DNA of 64,000 nt from Peromyscus leucopus (taxonomy: Eukaryota > Chordata > Mammalia > Rodentia > Cricetidae). Below are positions 59,601-64,000 of the stretch, one piece after another. Both the position numbers and the translations under genes were made by a program. The stretch covers positions 31,888,504 through 31,952,503 of the forward strand of contig NC_051075.1 in NCBI RefSeq assembly GCF_004664715.2, given 5' to 3'. The notes under the pieces were generated by a model. It was not told the origin of the DNA, searched no databases, and saw only the letters and a program-made list of their open reading frames with translations. Each line of letters begins with the position of its first letter. The first letter of the stretch is position 1.

Positions 59601-60443
59601 CTGGAATGCACTGGCACGGGAGACCATTTCCAAATATAACACCAGTAGCACAGACACTGAGAGCAACAGGACCTCCTGAAACTGAGAAGCTTCTGTAAGG
59701 CAAAGGACACAGTAAATAAGACAAAATGACAGCCTACAGAAATGGGAAAAGGTCTTCACCAGCCCCACATCTGACAGAGGGCTAATCTCCACAGTATATG
59801 AAGAACTCAAGAAACTAGACATTAAAATACCAAACAATCCTTTTAAAAATGGGCTACAGAGCTAAACAGAGTTCTCAACAGAAGAATTTCAAATGGCCGG
59901 AAGAAATTTAAGGAATTGCTCAACATCCTTAGTCATCAGGGAAATGCAAATCAAAACAACTCTGAGATACCATCTTACACCTGTCAGAATGGCTAAGATC
60001 AAAAACACTGAAGACAGCTAGTTGGAGAGGAGGTAGAACAAGGGGAACACTCATATACTGTTGATGGGAGTGCAAACTTGTACAGCCACTTTGGAAATCA
60101 GTATGGTGACTTCTCAGAAAATTGGGAATCAATCTATCTCAAGACTCAGCTATACCACTCTTAGGCATATACCCAAGGAATGCTCAATCATACCACAAGG
60201 ACACTTGCTCAACTATGTTCACAGCAGCATTATTCATAATAGCCCAAACCTAGATGACCCTCAACAGAAGAATGGATAAAGAAAATATGGTACATATATA
60301 CAATGGAGTACTACTCAGCAGTAAAAAAAAAAAAAAACAATGACATTTGCAGGCAAGTGGAAGAACTAGAAAACATTCTGAGCGAGATAACCCAGACTCA
60401 GAAAGACAAGCATGGTATGTATTCACTAATAAGTGGATGCTAG
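56620..60443 (+). pseudogene. L1 ORF2 (broken, catalytic motif hit)
   Basis: ORF2p combines endonuclease, reverse transcriptase and a cysteine-rich end. The endonuclease is seen at 57112-57321 ('HYTFFSAPHGTFSKINHKFS'). Linker and RT0-RT1 follow at 57436-58253 ('[20 protein letters not shown]'). Later parts are at 58975-59639 ('KDLPCSWIGGVN', 'DPYLSPCTKPKSKWIKDLI'), then the C-terminus to the stop at 60441-60443. At 58750-58765 the expected F-A-D-D catalytic word reads gcagat-aatgat, a 2-base loss that destroys the second aspartate and the frame. At least five frame changes occur overall. Confidence 0.85.
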
Positions 60444-61549
60444 ATGTAAAGTAAAGGATAACCAGACTACAACTGCAGCTCCAGAGAAGCTAGCCAACAA
60501 GGAGAACCCTAAGAGGGATGCATGGATCACCCTGGGAAGGGGAAATAAATGAGATCACCTGAGTAAACTGAAATCTGGGGACAATAAAGGGTCGGGAATG
60601 GGGGATGAGAACATAAGGGAACGGGATGGTTGAGCTGGAACAGGGACGGAGTGGGTGAGCAATGAAAGACATATCTTAACAGAGAGAGACATCAAGGGGG
60701 TAGGGAGAAACCTGATGCTAGGGAAGTTCCCAGGAATCCACAAGGATGACCCCAGCTTAGACTACTAGCAATAGTGGAGAGGGTGCCTTAGCTGGCTTAC
60801 CCCAGTAATCAGATTGGTGAATACCTTAGCTGTTATCATAGCACCTTCATCCAGGAACTGATGGAAGCAGATGTAGTGATCCACAGCCAAGCACCAGGTG
60901 GAGTTCCAGGAGTCCAGTCGAAGATAGGGAAGAGGGATTCTATGAGCAAAGGGATCAAGAACATGATGGGAATACCTACAGAGACAGCTGAACCTAGCTA
61001 GTGGGAACTCATGAACTTTTGAACAACAGCTATGGAGTCTCCACGGGACTGGACTAGGTCTTCTGCAGTTGTTTACCTTGGTCTGTTTGAGGGGCCCCTG
61101 GCAGTGGGATCAGGATCCATCCATGGTTCATGAGCTGGCTTTTTGGAGCCCACTACCTCTGGTAGGACATCTTGCACAGCCTTGATGCAGGGGGAGGGGC
61201 TTGGTCCTGCCACAACTGAGTATGCCAGGCTTTGCTGACTCCCCATGGGAGGTCTTACCTTTCAGAAGCTGGAATGGGGAGTGGATTGTAGGTGGAAGTC
61301 TGGGGCAGGGGGCAGGGAGCAGGAGGAGGGAAGAGAGGGGGATCAGCAGTTGGTATGTAAAATGAATAAAAATTTCTTAATAAAAAGAAGTTGAAATAAA
61401 TTTAACAACTAGAATGGATGTGTCTTCTGCTTTGCACTAGGGTTTTGTTCGATAGTCTATATTTCTCAGGATAGCATTATTAGCCCAATTTATATAATGT
61501 CAGTTAAATTATTTACATATATGTATGTATGTATTGTTAAATAAACACA

Positions 61550-62200
61550 AAAGGCATGTTTGGTGTTCTTTATCCTTCCTCTCTCCATAACTAATCCCTT
61601 CTATCCCCCTCCTGAGACAAAAACTATCCCTCCATTTTTCTCATTTTCTCCTTCACAGTACATGTATTCCATTCCCCACCCACATGGTCCCAAAACACCA
61701 TAGGCTATTACTACTGCCCTTGGTTACCTCCCAGAATTTAAAGGTAAGACCATATTGCTAAAGATACCAAACCCCTTGATCATAGGAGTTGAAAGAATTG
61801 AGCTGGAACTGACCTTGAACCCTGCCCCCTGAGGACAGGCTGTGAAAGAAAGTGGAAGTTATTTGAAATCTACCAAGGAAGTTAAACAGTGAAAGGTTCT
61901 ACCTAACTGTAAGGTTCACAAATCTCAATAATAGCATTGCAATATATACCCAAGGGTGTAATCGTGGCATTTATATCTCAAGGGCAAGCAACAACTACCT
62001 AATATTGGACTTAAGACTCTCAGTATGAGGGAATTCATAGCCAGTATTGTAAAGCTATCACATTACCCATGGTTGGTGAAGTCATGGATGCTAGAGAAGA
62101 AACTACTAATACTATGTCCCTAAACAAGCATAATTTCCAACTATTTTCTAAATGTCTATCCTTAGATACCCACAGATAATTATAGCTTTCTCCCTTTGTC

Positions 62201-62235
<35 letters not shown>

Positions 62236-62690
62236 TGCAGAAGACTGAGCCCAACAGAGAAATCCACAACTGGTCAATATGCAAATACCAACCAACTGTG
62301 GGATATCCATTCCAAATTGATTCATCAACATTGCAACCTATATACCTAAAGCTTAGGGAAAATATCATAAAAGGACACAGAAAGCTTATAAAAAGAAAAA
62401 CAAAAGACCCAGATTTCTTCTAGGACAGTATCCACTAGATTGTAACAGCCAGAGGACTAGGATGTCTGTTATGAGACAATGTCTTCTCCATAGAGCAGGC
62501 AGCTTTACCCATCAAATCTTAACAACACGTTTGCCTAAACAATGACAACATGCATGCAAGACATCTCAGAAGGCCCCACCTCTAGATGAAGATCTGCGAC
62601 AATTAATAGCTATAACTATCGACAGGAAATTTCTGTCATAGCCTTAGTAAAGGAAAAGGAAGGAGACTGAATGGAGAAAGCAAAAAAAGC
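61550..62690 (+). mobile_element. Old L1 (Lx-type) 3' UTR
   Basis: Sense L1 3' UTR words in order: 'gaattgagctggaactgacc', 'caataatagcattgcaa', 'ttggacttaagactctcag', 'ccagtattgtaaagctatc', 'ctttttgcagaagactgagc', 'aaatccacaactggtcaata' and 'gccagaggactaggatg'. A pure A-run (62200-62226) sits in the middle. The left boundary is uncertain. Confidence 0.65.
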
Positions 62691-63579
62691 AGACACTGTG
62701 GAGGGTGTCTAGTGTAAAGGGAAATAGCACTTGAGCATTTTGTCTCATCCTCATTACCAGGTTGGTTTATCATATCTGCCTAATAGCTGTAAAGATGCAA
62801 ATGATATGGGCCAACTGTAAATACCTTTTAAAACAAACATTTGCTTTAGAAATAAAACATTTGAAAATCAGCTTTTTTTCTGGTAATGCTTCCAGAGACA
62901 CACAAGTTGCTCACCTCAGAACTCAGGCAGAATGCATTTACAAAACTGTTCTGAGGCAGCATTAACACCCTGTAACTCTTGGACACTGAGAGGGTGCAGA
63001 GATCTCATTTTATCATAGTAAGACTCTTCCTCCACCCTCATTAACAATAATTCACTGACTACAAGATGAGACAACTAGAAAAATGGAAGCTTCACATCAT
63101 TAGCTGAAACCTATGTTCCATTCTCTCAATTGAAATCCACTATCCTAACATGAGAGAATTCTTCCACAGAAACATAATTAAAATCATCAAGGACAAAACC
63201 TTACTTTAAGCCCCTATCAACCTATCAAAAATAAAAAACTATTGGCCATGTTATCACAAACAAGTAACCCAGCACTCAAGAAACTGAGGCAAGAGGATTA
63301 TCATAAGTCCAATATTAGCCAGGGCAACACAAGGAGACCTTGACTTTAAAAGAAAGGTTCAAAAAGAACTGTGGCCCAATGACCAGAGATACTTATTACC
63401 TGCAGACTTAACAATGTCATCCGTTAGCGTATTGGATTACAGTTTTACTTCAGCTTGGATAATATCAGAATTGAATTGAATACTAGAAAATATTGACTCC
63501 AAATAAACGTTATGACTTCCTAGAAAAAATGTTATTTATGTAATTTATGAATTTTAGGTTCCATATAGATACATAAAAT
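62691..63579. other. Unrecognised DNA with one weak SINE remnant
   Basis: 63260-63360 ('aacccagcactcaagaaactgaggcaagagg', here in abbreviated form) resembles an old B1/B4 body. No gene recognised. Confidence 0.4.
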
Positions 63580-63580
63580 T

Positions 63581-63622
63581 GTGTGTGTGTGTTTGTGTGT
63601 GTGGGGATGTGTGTGGGGGAGG

Positions 63623-63702
<80 letters not shown>
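63581..63702 (+). repeat. (GT)n(GA)n compound microsatellite
   Basis: An interrupted GT/GTGG array of about 75 bp switches sharply to 24 GA units at about 63655. Confidence 0.97.
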
Positions 63703-63706
<4 letters not shown>

Positions 63707-64000
63707 GAAATAGAAGTACAACTGTCTAGTGGGACACTAGAGATTAAAAAAGGGAGGAGTCAAAAGGTGATGGGGTCTATGACACAGAATGTGCTCGAAA
63801 AACAATATACATTTGTATGAAATCTTAAAAGATAAATTTAAAAATTCATACTTTCATGACTTTTTAAAGAAAATAACTGCCAATTTTACTATTGCATTAA
63901 ACATATCTGTTAGAGCATTAGCATGTGTGAAATGTACTTCACTAGAAATAACTTCAAGTATAGCCTTAAATCCTATCTTTTCACAAATTCTTTTGTCTTT
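63703..64000. other. Unrecognised DNA
   Basis: AT-rich; nothing recognised before the window ends. Confidence 0.4.

Larger units (their letters stand above)
55115..61385 (+). mobile_element. Near-full-length L1, inactive
   Basis: About 6.3 kb with all four parts in order: 5' UTR (55115-55570, with the phrase 'accaagag(c/t)' recurring), ORF1 (55571-56605), ORF2 (about 56620-60443) and a 3' UTR with G-rich tract and 'gtaaaatgaataaaaa' end (60444-61385). Coordinates of the outer ends are approximate and I found no convincing target duplication. It appears to be inserted at the end of the ancient L1 at 53850-55114. Both ORFs carry many stops and frameshifts, so it cannot move autonomously. Confidence 0.88.

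Noticed and set aside
61375..61420. Target-site duplication for the 6.3-kb L1
   Set aside because: No matching word of useful length was found near 55100-55130.

Overview
The window looks like intergenic or deep-intronic DNA from a muroid rodent, most likely a cricetid (hamster, vole or deer-mouse group). The evidence is repeat content. The B1 SINEs carry a 'ggaaaggtgcaaagctacac' type right half (20535-20721, 36208-36422, 45402-45563), which I associate with cricetids rather than house mouse. There are rodent B2/B3/B4-type SINEs, rodent L1 3' UTRs and rodent betaretrovirus-like (ERV2/ERVK) solo LTRs. I found no host protein-coding exon, tRNA, rRNA, CRISPR array or bacterial-type feature that I can support. 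Nearly every long open frame is a translation of a microsatellite, SINE, LTR or L1. Repeat family names come from memory of consensus sequences, not from a database search.

Layout. 1-9.2 kb: B1 tail with a compound microsatellite, a short antisense L1, an antisense solo LTR (4336-4820), a B2-like SINE and a mys-like solo LTR (8024-8390). 9.2-11 kb: GC-rich antisense ERV 3' LTR with a polypurine tract and probable internal ERV DNA. 14-24.6 kb: a 5'-truncated L1, a nested LTR/LTR/L1 stack whose L1 carries a textbook 5' inversion with a 17-bp target-site duplication (17600-19211), a B1 with a 15-bp duplication, further LTRs, and an L1 3' UTR split by an LTR. 25-35 kb: antisense L1 3' UTR with a perfect 42-bp tandem triplication, ancient MaLR-type LTRs (one split by a 516-bp LTR), L1 3' UTR and another solo LTR. 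35.4-42.1 kb: one old plus-strand L1 whose ORF2 is interrupted by a GGAA array, a B1, a 2.8-kb antisense L1 lacking most of its ORF2, a GA array and a 202-bp insert. 44-51 kb: ancient L1, B1, a recent 112-bp direct duplication bracketing an old L1 3' UTR, a plus-strand solo LTR, a miniature LTR and a hAT-type (URR1-like) element. 51-62.7 kb: L1 3' UTRs, an ancient L1 with a B3 insertion, and a near-full-length but multiply broken L1 (55115-61385). The end carries a GT/GA microsatellite.

There is no pathway or operon here; the interaction between elements is insertion into one another. Nesting gives a relative chronology: old L1s and MaLR LTRs first, then ERV2-type LTRs, then B1 copies and the inverted L1. 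I found no convincing new biological system. The points most worth checking are the LTR families with built-in B1 half-copies, the inverted L1, the internally deleted L1, and the unexplained 112-bp duplication at 45.8/47.4 kb.
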